Source: Ampullaceana balthica
Taxonomy: Eukaryota > Mollusca > Gastropoda > Lymnaeidae
NCBI GenBank assembly: GCA_944989445.1
Contig: CALYLW010000547.1
Span: forward strand, 334,291-398,290
Direction of reading: 5' to 3'
DNA: 64,000 bases
Below the pieces are notes generated by a model. The model saw nothing but the letters and a program-made list of their open reading frames with translations, was not told the DNA's origin and did no database searches. The position numbers and the translations under genes are program-made. Below are positions 1-10,328 of this stretch, in pieces (the stretch's first letter is position 1; each line of letters opens with the position of its first letter).

Positions 1-103
1 CTGGTGGTTTGAGAGTATGGAAATATCATCTATTCTGGTGGTTTGAGAGTATGGAGATATCAATCAACTATTCTGGTGGTTTAGCAGTATGGAAATATCA
101 TCG
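1..103. repeat. Short minisatellite, 3 copies
   Basis: Three imperfect copies of a unit starting ctggtggtttgagagtatgg begin at 1, 35 and 73, so the spacing is 34 to 38 bp. The array may extend beyond the left edge of the window. Confidence 0.8.
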
Positions 104-967
104 TCTCTGTCTGTAGCACCTAACAACATGCCTCAACTCATGCACCCATGTCGGAGTCTCTGACGCGGGCAGTTGTTACCTTGAGAGCTGATGAGAAACA
201 GAAACTTCAACTTACTTCATGGGATGGGCTCAGGAGAGATAACCCAAGAAAATACAAGTCCAACGGGTCGCCTGCCTTGATAAGCTGTACTCAATATTGA
301 ACCAGATGGGCAGGACTTTTTGACTTTCTCAACAAACTAAGCACAGCCACCCCCCCCCCTAATAACACATGATACACCCGTAAAATCTACCTTTAATCTC
401 AAACTCACTCGTTATCCCCCCCACTCCCACATACAGACGCCCGCCACCCTCCCCCATCATAAACTGATATGTTCCCACCCTACACCATACCGTCCCCGTT
501 ATGCCTGTACTTTCCCACCAACACCACTTCCCCTCCCTGGGAGCTATGTAGGTTATAAACTTGTTGGCACAGTTCCCTAACCCACCCCTTCCCTTAAGTG
601 CCGTGGCTCGGGGGTCCCCCAGCTCCACTCCCCAACCCGTTCTCCTCTATATTTATCGTCCCACTCTATAAAACAAGTTATAACGGCTTACACATAAACA
701 AGTGACTATTCAAATTTCAGCCCGCCTATTTTAAGATCCCCTGTGCTTAAATGTTAGCTATAGAGCGCGTGCATTCACAGCCCCACGTGCCTTGGCACAC
801 CGCCTGATAGTGTGACACGCCAACATTCTACCTGCAGACCTGCCCAAGTCAATCCTGTGGGACCTCCTCACCTCTAACCCCAGGACTACACATGCATCAA
901 TATCGTGTTCTACTTTTTCTGTCTGCACCATCCATTCATACAGACAGTTGTAGGATACAACCAGACC
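104..967. other. Unassigned non-coding stretch
   Basis: I see no gene, repeat or transposon end here. There is a C-rich tract near 350 and scattered pyrimidine-rich sequence. The minus-strand open frame at 359-628 is low in complexity and resembles nothing I know. The gene in this window is on the minus strand, so this stretch lies downstream of its visible exons and may be one of its introns. Confidence 0.5.
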
Positions 968-1335
968 TCTTGGAGCAAGCAATGCCCCACTCTTGTCTAC
1001 AGTCTTGGAACAAGAAATGCCCCACCCTTGTCTACAATCTTGGAACAAGCAATGCCCCACCCTTGTCCACAATCTTGGAACAAGCAATGCCCCACCCTTG
1101 TCTACAATCTTGGAACAAGCAATGCCCCACGCTTGTCCACAATTTTGGAACAAGCAATGCCCCACCCTTGTCTGCAATGTGGGAACAAGCAATGTCCCAC
1201 CCTTGAGTACATTCTGGGAACAAGCAATGCCCCACCCTTGTCTACAATCTGGGAACAAGCAATGCCCCACCCTTGTCTACAATCTGGGAACAAGCAATGC
1301 CCCACCCTTGTCTACAACCTGGAAACATGCAAAGT
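968..1335. repeat. 35-bp minisatellite, about 10 copies
   Basis: Unit of 35 bp containing aacaagcaatgccccaccct and then tgtctacaat, repeated about ten times with a few substitutions. Because 35 is not a multiple of three, the array opens overlapping frames on both strands. None of them is a gene. Confidence 0.95.
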
Positions 1336-2156
1336 CCCTACAGACGGCTATTAAAGATGGTTCAAATAAAATATAAGTAAAGAAATTGACAACTTGGGGA
1401 AAGTTTATTTCTGGCAAAACATGTGTCCGACAAAAATATTAGTCCAAAATACATGTATAGATTTGGAGAGTGGGGGGTGTATTAATGTTTTACAATGTCA
1501 AGAATGCTTTCTCCTGAAAGTAACTCAAATCAAACCATGTAATACAATGTTTCCTGAACTCTCCTGCTGATACCTCCAAGCTGGCTAAGAAGGACCGCGA
1601 TTAGAAGGACAGCGATTAGAAGGACAGCGATTAGAAGGACAGTAGAACTAATAATATTTGACATTATGAAATTGCTTTAAACAATTTACAACTCTTCATA
1701 CAAGTCAATTCAATGCCAATAATTTTACCACAGGAAATAAATTTAGAAGGCATATGCATTTCTCCCATCAACGTTTTGATCACATTGTAACATGTGCATC
1801 AAGGAATAGCAACGTTCCGGCACAAGAGGAATGCGTGTTTAGCTAAAAGCTGGCTATGAAATATGATACACAGACATCCCTATAAGCCAGCACTAATCCT
1901 AAAAGCCAGGAAGGGCTACTGCACTTTCTCACACACCGCGGGTGATGGATGGTCGGACGTTACAAAGATAATGTTCAATCTTGTCAAAGGGAGGGCTGGG
2001 GGAGACGGGGTGCACACTTGAGATGTCAGATAAGGTTTGTGACGTCAGGTGTTGACGTAGTAAGAATCAGACAAATCGCCAGGTCACAGATCAATTAATG
2101 ATCTTCATTTCAACTGTGGCATCTGTACAAACACTTCCTGGGAGTCTGATATCATG
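1336..2156. other. Unassigned stretch with a small 17-bp repeat
   Basis: About three copies of a 17-bp unit (gcgattagaaggacagc type) lie at about 1588-1642. The rest is ordinary sequence in which I see no gene or transposon end. Confidence 0.55.
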
Positions 2157-2602
2157 GTAGTTCGATAGGTCAGGGTGTTTGATAGGTCAGGGTGTTTGAT
2201 AGGTCAGGGTGTTTGATAGGTCAGGGTGTTTGATAGGTCAGGGTGTTCGATAGGCCAGGGTGTTCGATAGGCCAGGGTGTTCGATAGGTCAGGGTGTTCG
2301 ATAGGTCAGGGTGTTTGATAGGTCAGGGTGTTTGATAGGTCAGGGTGTTTGATAGGTCAGGGTGTTCGATAGGCCAGGGTGTTCGATAGGTCAGGGTGTT
2401 CGATAGGTCAGGGTGTTTGATAGGTCAGGGTGTTTGATAGGTCAGGGTGTTCGATAGGCCAGGGTGTTCGATAGGCCAGGGTGTTCGATAAGTCAGGGTG
2501 CTTGATAGGTCAGGGTGTTTGATAGGTCAGGGTGTTTGATAGGTCAGGGTGTTTGATAGGTCAGGGTGTTTGATAGGTCAGAGTGTTTGATAGGTCAGGG
2601 TA
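2157..2602. repeat. 17-bp minisatellite, about 26 copies
   Basis: Unit tttgataggtcagggtg. Two main variants (tttgataggtc and ttcgataggcc/ttcgataggtc) occur in blocks rather than at random, which suggests that groups of units were duplicated together. Confidence 0.96.
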
Positions 2603-2741
2603 ACTTGACGGGGAGCGGGGGAGTGATGGGGTGGTCCTAGGATGTGGCTCATACCGTGTGTTGTGTTGTGGTTGTTGGGGGGGGGGTAGAACAAAAGAGA
2701 AATTGGTTACAGTTAACAGAGGGTAGATCATGGGAGGTAGG

Positions 2742-2997
2742 TTTAACTCAGAGGGTTGAACTTGGTGTTATGATGCACAGTGTGTTTGGTGGGTTTAACT
2801 CAGAGGGTTGAACTTGGTGTTATGATGCACAGTGTGTTTGGTAGGTTTAACTCAGAGGGTTGAACTTGGTGTTATGATGCACAGTGTGTTTGGTGGGTTT
2901 AACTCAGAGGGTTGAACTTGGTGTTATGATGCACAGTGTGTTTGGTAGGTTTAACTCAGAAGGTTGAACTTGGTGTTATGATGCACAACGTGTTTGG
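2742..2997. repeat. 52-bp minisatellite, 5 copies
   Basis: Copies start at 2742, 2794, 2846, 2898 and 2950, exactly 52 bp apart, each beginning tttaactcagagggttgaac. Every other copy ends ggtaggt or ggtgggt, so the array may have grown by a two-unit (104 bp) step. Confidence 0.95.
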
Positions 2998-3444
2998 AAT
3001 GGAGTCGTTGTTCAGACCTATGTACGACAATGACAAGCCAAAGTGTGATGGTGGTCATGTCGGTAGCTACCACTGGAAATGGGATTAATTTGAGTGAAGG
3101 CCCATCATTAGTAGAGCCGCAAGTCTTTGTGAGAGACACGTTGCTACAAGGCGGAGTTTTCCGCTCAGTCCTTACTTGTACATACCAGACAAAAGAAACA
3201 ACATCAACAAGAGGTGAAGTACAATAACACGCCGTATAGCAGACAACTCAAGACTAAACTCAGCAGCTGAGATAATCCGTGTTTACATTACCTTCACCGT
3301 CACAATAACAAATCATACTTAATACTTGAAAACAGTGGAATTTGCTTGTATTGTTGATTCTACATAATTACGTTTATTTTGTTTTATTTTTAACGATTTA
3401 ATAGTTCTCCACATATGAATTTTGTTTATGGAATATGTAAAGTG
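2998..3444. other. Unassigned stretch between a minisatellite and a hAT-like element
   Basis: Short open frames on both strands at about 2951-3227 start partly inside the 52-bp array and resemble no family I know. I looked here for the next Smurf exon on the minus strand and did not find it. Confidence 0.5.
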
Positions 3445-4361
3445 CAGTGGCGTCACTAGGGGGGTGCGGTGGGGGCGGGCCGCCCCTGGTGACACCATCA
3501 GGGGGGTGACACCAAAATCTAAAATGTTACTGATACTGTATACAATTTTATGTCAAAAAAGGAGATGACTAAATTTTTTCTCCTAGGAAAAAATACGAAA
3601 TGCAATGTTAAATAAGTTAAACGCGAAAACTTATTAATAAAATAATTAATATCAGTTAACATACAATTATATAAAAGTCACAACAAAAGTAAGCCAATTT
3701 ACACTTAAATTTTGGACACGTTCAAAAGATAGACGATTTTTTTCTTAATATTAATAAATGTTCTTAAAGTTTGACAGACAAGAATCAACCTTAAAAAATA
3801 TCATTCAATAAAGTAATAAACTAACTTTTTTTAGTTCAAGGCTTGTCTGACATGTTAGGAACATTGTGCTTTTTTAAATTTGTGTCACTTTTCATTAAAG
3901 AGGGCGCGATGAAAGAGCGACGACAAATGGGTGCAAACATAAGAGCTCTATACATCGTTGGTAGTCCATCTTGAAACATTAGCATCTATTTGAACAATCG
4001 CCTCCAATCTTCATCTGCACTCTTTTTTTGTGTGACATGTTACGGGTCAACATCACGAAATTAATTACATGTGTAGTAAGTTACACTAAGACAACAATTT
4101 AAAGAAGACAAATTACAAAATGTGTCGCATTCACAGTGGCGTTATTAGGGGAATGCGAGGGGGGGGCGGACCGCACCAGGTGACACCATCACAAGGGATG
4201 ACACCAAAATGTAAAATTATGTATATTCCCGTTATTTAGCACTGTAAGACTCGGAGGAGTTCTATGGGTTAAGTCGGGAGGGGGGTGACAGCATGAGCTA
4301 CCGCCCCGGGTGACACCATGAGCTACCGCCCTGAGTGACACCAACCCTAGTGACGCCTCTG
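3445..4361. mobile_element. hAT-like non-autonomous DNA transposon
   Basis: The left end reads cagtggcgtcactaggg. The right end, reverse-complemented, reads cagaggcgtcactaggg, so the terminal inverted repeats (TIRs) match at 16 of 17 bases. The flanks are gtaaagtg (3437-3444) and ataaagtg (4362-4369), an 8-bp target-site duplication (TSD) with one mismatch. Eight-bp TSDs and CA-type ends are typical of hAT. A second left-end-like sequence starts at 4134 (cagtggcgttattaggg), so the terminus is duplicated inside the element. No transposase is visible. Confidence 0.82.
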
Positions 4362-4369
4362 ATAAAGTG

Positions 4370-4968
4370 TACAAAAAAATTTTTATTTAGGAAAAATTCA
4401 GACTACCAATGTTAAAAGCAGAACAATCAAATTGCTTGGGTATTGTGCACTTTCCTTGTCTCAATTTGATATGTTCTCCAACTCAAACAAACATGAAATG
4501 ATACAACTGATAACTTGTACCCCACTAAACATACTCTGTCAGGTGTGCAGATACATTTTTAAAGAACAATTTACCATGCAGTAATTGAAAAAAAAGGAAA
4601 ATAAAGAATGAAATTAACCTGATCCTTTATCAAGAGCCAAATAATATGTATGTATATATATTGTAGACATTGATAAAATAATCGTATGTCACACACCAAC
4701 ATTCACAGCACGTTTAGAGAGAACCACTGGTCGCTTATAATACACCACTTGGATATTGGATCCTTTAATTTAAGGATGGTTACTTTGATTTAACATCTCA
4801 CACTCAACTATTTCCACAGTTCCATTAGGAATGATATCCTAATGGTGAAATATGACGTCATGTGCCAATGTCCTGTCACTCAGTGTGTCTGTTTGAGTCA
4901 TAAGTCTGTTTGAGATCAATGTTAAGTCCTATGTATCCTAACCATTGCATACATCTATGTAATAAGAC
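4370..4968. other. Probable Smurf intron sequence (minus strand)
   Basis: AT-rich sequence downstream of the last visible Smurf exon. There is a short inverted repeat with 9-bp arms (ccattagga at 4822-4830 and tcctaatgg at 4837-4845). I see no further exon. Confidence 0.55.
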
Positions 4969-5010
4969 TTACATCCCATGCAGCTAGCTATGTGATAAGA
5001 CTTACATCCC
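4969..5010 (-). other. Tandemly duplicated splice donor, in frame
   Basis: On the minus strand the donor context gggat/gtaagtctta occurs twice, with the two GT dinucleotides exactly 33 bp apart (GT at 5005-5004 and at 4972-4971). The first gives the exon end expected from the SMURF family. Using the second would add 33 nt, which stay open and encode CKSYHIASCMG. Confidence 0.75.
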
Positions 5011-5139
5011 GTATCCTTGAGTTGGTGAATAGCGTTGGACATAATCCGAACACATCCAAGGAAGCCTGCTCCTTGTTTCTTGTGGATCTTCTTGTGGTTC
5101 CACAAACTGATGGTGATGGAATCTGTGTGGCCCACAAAC
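5006..5139 (-). CDS. SMURF: SMURF-type E3 ubiquitin ligase, C2-domain exon (third visible exon)
   Basis: SMURF proteins are HECT E3 ubiquitin ligases that target SMADs, their receptors and RhoA. Their N-terminal C2 domain binds membrane phospholipids and the HECT domain. This 134-bp exon encodes the C-terminal half of the C2 domain, including KKIHKKQGAGFLGCVRI and the ending LKDTG, a close match to what I know of vertebrate SMURF2. The acceptor is ttag/GTTTG at 5140-5139 and the donor is GGAT/gtaagt at 5006-5005. The first base completes the Leu codon begun in the previous exon (GAC CT|G), and the last T begins the Tyr codon expected in the family. The next exons (the rest of the C2 domain, WW domains and HECT) were not found at lower coordinates and probably lie outside the window. 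SMURF1 and SMURF2 cannot be told apart here. Confidence 0.93.
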
Positions 5140-5169
5140 CTAATGGATAGCCAAAATAAAGTGGGTTAG

Positions 5170-5373
5170 ATAATGATGGTATGGCTGTCTATCAAAGTCA
5201 GATATAATGTCAATGGTTAGATAATGATGGTATGGCTGTCTATCAAAGTCAGATATAATGTCAATGGTTAGATAATGATGGTATGGCTGTCTATCAAAGT
5301 CAGATATAATGTCAATGGTTAGATAATGATGGTATGGCTGTCTATCAAAGTCAGATCTAATGTCAATGGTGTC
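5170..5373. repeat. 51-bp minisatellite, 4 copies
   Basis: Four nearly identical 51-bp units containing taatgatggtatggctgtct and gatataatgtcaatggttag. Because 51 is a multiple of three, a minus-strand frame stays open (with DRQPYHHYLTIDIISDF repeated), but this is intronic. Confidence 0.93.
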
Positions 5374-5568
5374 CAACAACGTCAGATAAGGATAGCAATG
5401 GTGTCTAACACATCTGTCATATAAAGATGGCATTGGTGTCGAACAACGTCAGAAAAGGATAGCATTAGTGTCAAACAACATAAAAAAACAAAAAAACTTT
5501 CATGTCACTCAAAGACTCATGACAACTCCGTCATCTCATACAAACCATTGGGTCGCTATAGTCCAGTT
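5374..5568. other. Degraded edge of the 51-bp array and flanking sequence
   Basis: At about 5374-5480 there are three looser repeats of a ggtgtc.aacaacgtcag motif, apparently related to the ends of the 51-bp units. Nothing else is recognised. Confidence 0.5.
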
Positions 5569-5620
5569 CAGTGATACTCAAAGCTGTGGTCTGCGGACCG
5601 GTGCCGGTCCGCATAAATAA
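5569..5620. mobile_element. hAT-type terminus, other end not found
   Basis: cagtgatactcaaagctgtg followed by ggtctgcggaccggtgccgg strongly resembles the ends of Charlie-like hAT elements, which carry a ccgcggacc palindrome just inside the TIR. I found no matching right end before the SINE or the next MITE, so this is either a truncated element or one whose other end has decayed. Confidence 0.55.
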
Positions 5621-5762
5621 TTTTCAAGAAAGGAAAGAATAATATAATTATGATCTTCTATTTGCAGCCACTAATACTAAACCTAAAAACATATTAATTT
5701 TTCGACAATAAGAACATAAAATGAAACAAAATAAATTAAAATAAATACTATTAATTTCAATA

Positions 5763-5924
5763 GGGGCGCGGTGGTCTAGCGGTAGCGCGCTGGCAAGGCC
5801 CCCAGGGCATTGTGCTAGCCATACAATCCCTTGCTCATTGGTGGCTCAATTAAACTTGTGAACGCTACTTCACTTGCCCTATAGGCCGTCATAGCCTGAA
5901 AAGGTGTTATTATTATTATTATTG
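5763..5924 (+). mobile_element. tRNA-derived SINE with TSD
   Basis: The head ggggcgcggtggtctagcgg has a tRNA-like 5' end and an A box (tggtctagcggt near 5772). A tail of ATT repeats ends the element. It is flanked by a perfect 9-bp TSD, atttcaata (5754-5762 and 5925-5933), as expected for LINE-mobilised SINEs. A clear B box is not visible, so the internal promoter has probably decayed. Confidence 0.82.
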
Positions 5925-6132
5925 ATTTCAATAATTATTAATTATAATTCTTTAATTTTATTTTTAAAGTGTTAATTTGAAATACATGCGGGTTTTGAAC
6001 TGGCCCAAACATTAAAAATAGAACTTAAAGATTTCTTACACCAGCATTTGAACCTGCCGACTGCTTATGTAAAGAAACAAAATAATGGGCTGAAAATATC
6101 ATATATATACAATGTAAACCCCCCTCAATTAT

Positions 6133-6483
6133 TAGGGATGTGACGAAGTTCGACGTTTTTTTAACAAATTCGAATCCGACTGATTTTTTTTTAAAATTCC
6201 ATCGGATTCGAATTTGAAAAATTACTGTTTTCAGATCAAACACGACAGTAGAAATCGTAACTAAAATTTAAAAACCTAGAGACTTTCGAAAACCCGAAAT
6301 AAAGAAAACAGATAAAACTAAACTCCTGGACCCTTACTCAGCTGTCAATAGATTACACCTTGGTATACCCCCTTTTAGCCAAGTGTTGACCAAATCCGCA
6401 TCCGCATTCGAATCCGGCGGATTTATATTTGCCAAATCCGAATCCGACGGATGCGGATTTTCATCAGCTCCGTCACATCCCTA
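6133..6483. mobile_element. hAT MITE, 351 bp
   Basis: The ends are tagggatgtgacg and its inverted match cgtcacatcccta. The flanks tcaattat (6125-6132) and tgaattat (6484-6491) form an 8-bp TSD with one mismatch. The inner sequence has several copies of aaatccgaatccgac on both strands, so it could form a long hairpin. There is no coding capacity. Confidence 0.87.
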
Positions 6484-6490
6484 TGAATTA

Positions 6491-7075
6491 TCACTGACTC
6501 ACTCATTCCGTAACGCTAAGGGATATCAATCTGCTTTTTTTTAAATTTAAAATATAGACTTAAAAATCATAATCATTTTGGTTTCCAGATTAACATTAAA
6601 CACCCTCCACACTATTATTAATTGAACAATTTTATGCGTACGTTCCAAAAAAGTTATTTTTTTGTGCAGTACATTGTAATTTGGTGCCCTCCTTTCTAAA
6701 ATTTCTCGCTGTAAAAAGATATTATATGACGTCATCGTTTTAGCTCATACATGTATTTTAATTTTGGAAAAGGGAACGATGTAAAAAGTGGATTTGAGGA
6801 TTGTTAATTATAAAATACTTTGTGTACATTTCAGGAATATTTTGTATTTATCGTACAAGGACAAGTTACTTGGGCTTTTGACCAAAAAACAAAGTGGGCG
6901 CCGTAGGTGCCCTACAACCCGTTTTATAAAATACTTCGTGTACATTTCAGGAAGTTTAATATTATGCATTTATCATACAAGGACAAGTTAGTTGGGCTTT
7001 TGAAAAAGGTGGGCGCCAAAGACGCCCTAAAGAAAGTGGGTGTCGCAGGCGCCACAGCGCCCCAGCACAACCTAG
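6491..7075 (+). mobile_element. Probable non-autonomous Helitron
   Basis: The proposed 5' end is A/TCACTGACTCACTC at 6491. The 3' end has the hairpin ggcgc-caca-gcgcc followed by 14 nt and CTAG/T at 7075. Inside, a segment of about 115 bp with tacatttcaggaa and acaaggacaagtta is duplicated (about 6805-6918 and 6922-7028). Sequence at about 6727-6815 is shared with the element at 31878-32507 (for example gaaaagggaacgatgtaaaa). The 5' boundary is the less certain one, because it overlaps the TSD of the adjacent MITE. Confidence 0.58.
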
Positions 7076-7379
7076 TCAAACTATATTTAAATGAACAGAT
7101 TTATAATTTTTTTTTAATTTAAATATTTAGTAAATTTGAGTGAATGTTATAAATATTTAGTTAGTGTTCTTTTTTCAATTAAAAATTATAATTTACTTTT
7201 GATCACGTCAGTGTACAAACAGAATGAGTTGATTTATTTAAATTCTTAATGATAATTAGTCTTCATTTATTTCCATAGGTAGTCAATGGCAGATGATGGG
7301 GGATGAAAGAGATTAGTTCACTTCAATCTACTCAGGAAATAAAATGGTAGGACAGAATTATTATATACTTGTCCCCCAA

Positions 7380-7856
7380 ACTCAAACATTAGATTTGCAC
7401 TCCTGTATCCCAACACCTCAACGTGATATTTGTGGCAATGTTGTATCGAATGATGCAATGAAGCCCTCAAAACTTCAGAGGCATATTTTTCGAAATGAAG
7501 TTGAAGCGTGATTATTTAAAAAGCCTTCAGAAACTACTCTTTGATTCATCACACATAAATAATTGTGCATTGAGAATAGCCGAGGCTAAAAAAATGTATA
7601 TACATGTATATACAATCGGTGAGGCCCTCATTGTACAATGCATTACGGATGTGTGTTTTGAAATGTCAGGTGAAACTGCGTCAAAGAAAGTAGACTGGAT
7701 TCTACTCTCAAATGACAGAATATCGCGACGCATCTCCAATAGGGCTTGTGATATTGAGGTGCTGCCAATACCTGAAATGAGTTGGTATTGTACTCTGTAT
7801 CTAGGTGAATCCACAGACAGTTGGCCAGTCTGATGGTATATATTGGTGCAAGTCAA
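7380..7856 (+). pseudogene. Relic of a ZBED/FAM200-like hAT transposase
   Basis: Translated on the + strand, the region contains AMKPSKLQRHIF (about 7459-7490), then after at least one frame change the segment AEAKKMYIHVYTIGEALIV, then ILLSNDRISRRISNRACDI and finally LYLGESTDSWP. This order (BED-proximal MKP.KL.RH, AY.IA..KKP.TIGE, PLSNDT..RRI, LDESTD) is that of the N-terminal part of hAT transposases related to ZBED5, FAM200 and SCAND3. The frame stops at 7833, just after the region of the first catalytic Asp, which is replaced here (LGESTD rather than LDESTD). It is a 5' fragment, lies within a Smurf intron on the opposite strand, and cannot be functional. TIRs for it were not found. Confidence 0.72.
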
Positions 7857-8511
7857 ACTCTAGTCTTGATTAGCGTAATTCTCTTCTTTCAGGTCGGCCA
7901 TAGCAAGACATTCAACAATTACAGAAAGTTCAAATTTCAATTTTGCCAGGTTATTTCTAATAGCAATATTAAAAAAACCTGAACTGAACATATTACTTCA
8001 CTTCTTTATTCACTTCATTGCCTCCCTATACAAGCACTAATTGATTACAGACTGTCTGTTCTCTGTCACAACTTCTTTTTTGAAGTACAGTATGCCTTTC
8101 CTTCCTGACCAAACTTCTCACTGTCAACTCACCCACTGGTCAGTATTACAATCTAGTTTTTAAACTCATGGATTTTATTTTAAGGGGCATTTAAAATTTA
8201 AAGCTATTCATCATTTTTTTGCCTTCAATTGTTTTCAGACTTTCAAAATTCATTGGGAAAAATAAAATTGTGGTGGCAAGGTAAAGATATTTTACGTTTA
8301 TTTATAGGTGGTAGACAATGGGTTCAAGATTAAAATGTATCTACAGCCAAATAGCAATCATCAAACATGTTAAGTTAATTTGAGTATTTTAGTAGCGGAA
8401 GTTTGACAATCTTTCTTAGGACTACTAATTGGAACGGCAGCTGTCTTGTAATAAGAAATTCTGCGGGTCAATGTTGTCCTGTGACTTGTGGCCTAACTGA
8501 CTTAGTACAGA
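7857..8511. other. Unassigned intronic sequence
   Basis: AT-rich intron sequence with no motif, repeat or open frame worth noting. Confidence 0.5.
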
Positions 8512-8967
8512 GATGATTGGCAGATAAGCCAGAGACCACAAAAACGTATCCCAACATGATGATTGGCAGATAACCCAGACCACAAGAACGTATCCCAACA
8601 TGATGATTGGCAGATAACCCAGACAACAAGAACGTATCCCAACATGTTGATTGGCAGATAAGCCAGAGACCACAAGAACGTATCCCAACATGTTGATTGG
8701 CAGATAACCCAGAGACCACAAGAACGTATCCCAACATGTTGATTGGCAGATAACCCAGAGACCACAAGAACGTATCCCAACATGTTGATTGGCTGATAAC
8801 CCAGACCACAAGAACGTATCCCAACATGTTGATTGGCAGATAACCCAGAGACCACAAGAATGTATCCCAACATGTTGATTGGCAGATAACCCAGACCACA
8901 AGAACGTATCCCAACATGTTGATTGGCAGATAACCCAGACCACAAGAACGTATCCCAACATGTTGAC
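8512..8967. repeat. 44 to 46-bp minisatellite, about 10 copies
   Basis: Units contain acgtatcccaacatgttgat and tggcagataacccagagacc. A 2-bp difference (cccagacc against cccagagacc) makes units of 44 and 46 bp. Units at the left edge have atgatgatt in place of atgttgatt. The minus strand is open in three frames, an effect of the repeat. Confidence 0.95.
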
Positions 8968-9509
8968 ATCATAATCAATCATCCCCCAAACCCCACCTGT
9001 CATATTTGTTCTACAGTCGACTTTGTTAGGCTGCAAGAGACGTCTTTAGAAATGGTCTGAAGCTTGTCTTATACTACTTCCATTGTAAACATAACATTCA
9101 GCTATTTTAGCCAGGTTTTCAGATTTTATTATTGTAATGAAACACATCGCTATTTGGCTTAATGCTCATGTCTGCTTTGATAACAGTACACCTGTAATAA
9201 TCAACTCAATACAGCGTTAGACGTCTGTATAGTGTTAACTATTAGAACTGAAGAACAGGCCTGGGCAACTATGAGATGATCATAGAATCATAGCCACTCA
9301 TTCATTCTAGCAGTCATCTAAAATCTCAGTTACTGAGTCCCCATGCCCTTAAGGAATAGTTGTGGCCCTTTTTCTTGCTACTGAGGTGTGTGTGCCGCTA
9401 CGAAAATACGTGTTTAAACATGCAGTGGAAGCCATTTATCTGGACCTTGGTTAATTCGCAAACCATTTTTGAAAAAAAACGCTAACGTCTCACTTTGTCT
9501 TACCATGTT
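8968..9509. other. Unassigned intronic sequence
   Basis: No gene or transposon end was recognised between the 44-bp array and the 35-bp array. Confidence 0.5.
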
Positions 9510-9788
9510 CTTATATAGTCTTGTATGTTACCGAACCCTACTATCTTATATAGTCTTGTATGTTACCGAACCCTACTATCTTATATAGTCTTGTATGTTA
9601 CCGAACCCTACTATCTTATATAGTCTTGTATGTTACTGAAGCCTACTATCTTATATAGTCTTGTCTGTTAATGAACCCTACTATCTTATACAGTCTTTTA
9701 TGTTACTGTACCCTACTATCTTATACTGTCGTGTATGTTACTGAACCCTACTATCTTATATAGTCTTGTATGTTACTGAACCCTACTA
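9510..9788. repeat. 35-bp satellite, left block, 8 copies
   Basis: Unit of 35 bp containing cttatatagtcttgtatgtt and actgaaccctactat. The first three units have ccgaaccc in place of ctgaaccc. The block stops abruptly at ccctacta, where a Helitron is inserted. Confidence 0.96.
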
Positions 9789-10328
9789 TCCTATATAATA
9801 AAAGGCAAATTTCTCTCCTTTCTGTCCTGTCATCTATAGCGATTGGTCCCTCAAACACATGACTGCTACAGCCAATCACTAGCGGAGAAAAATTTACATA
9901 TTACACGGAGGTTCAAAACGAGTTATTTTTGGTGCAGTTTTTTCTCACAATTCATTATGTTGTTCCCATCTTGAAGTGATGCCTGCCGCTTATTCCAATG
10001 CTAATTCTGTTAAATGCTTTTTCCTTGATGGTCCTGGGGGGTAGTGGCAAGAGTTTTAAGTGTTGTTTGTTTTTTGTTGCTGTTATTGTTGTTGTTTTGT
10101 TGTTTTTTGTTGTTGTTGCTGTTGTTGTTTTGTTGTTGTTTTTGTTTTTTGTTGTTGCTGTTGTTGTTTTTGTTTGTTGTTGCTGTTTTTGTTGTTGTCC
10201 ACATCCCTTGCCCTGTGACGACAATGTCCTGCAAACGCTTCACCATAACAATTACCAAAACATAGCCTCCATGAACTTCACAGGTCAACCTACACTTATT
10301 CCCGTCCTTGGACGGGCTTTGTTACTAG
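9789..10328 (+). mobile_element. Non-autonomous Helitron inserted in the 35-bp satellite
   Basis: The 5' end is TCCTATATAATAAAAGGC and the 3' end is CTAG. The 3' hairpin cccgtcc-tt-ggacggg (10301-10316) lies 8 nt before the terminal CTAG. Helitrons insert between A and T without a TSD. Here the left flank ends ccctacta and the right flank starts tcttatatag, which together restore one intact satellite unit. The interior carries a long GTT/GTTTT microsatellite (about 10070-10200) and no Rep/helicase gene. Open frames on both strands across it are low complexity. Confidence 0.9.

Noticed and set aside
2951..3227. Possible next Smurf exon on the minus strand
   Set aside because: I looked for the sequence expected after LKDTGY (a QRLDL-like start and VVRGQIVVSL-like stretch) in the minus frames and did not find it. 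The open frames here resemble no SMURF part.
5763..5850. A functional tRNA gene
   Set aside because: The head resembles a tRNA with an A box, but there is no B box, no acceptor pairing and no anticodon arm. It has an ATT tail and a TSD, so it is a SINE.
8425..9036. 203-codon minus-strand frame with repeated WVICQSTCWDTFLW
   Set aside because: It is a read-through of the 44 to 46-bp minisatellite. All three minus frames are open, and it lies within a Smurf intron.
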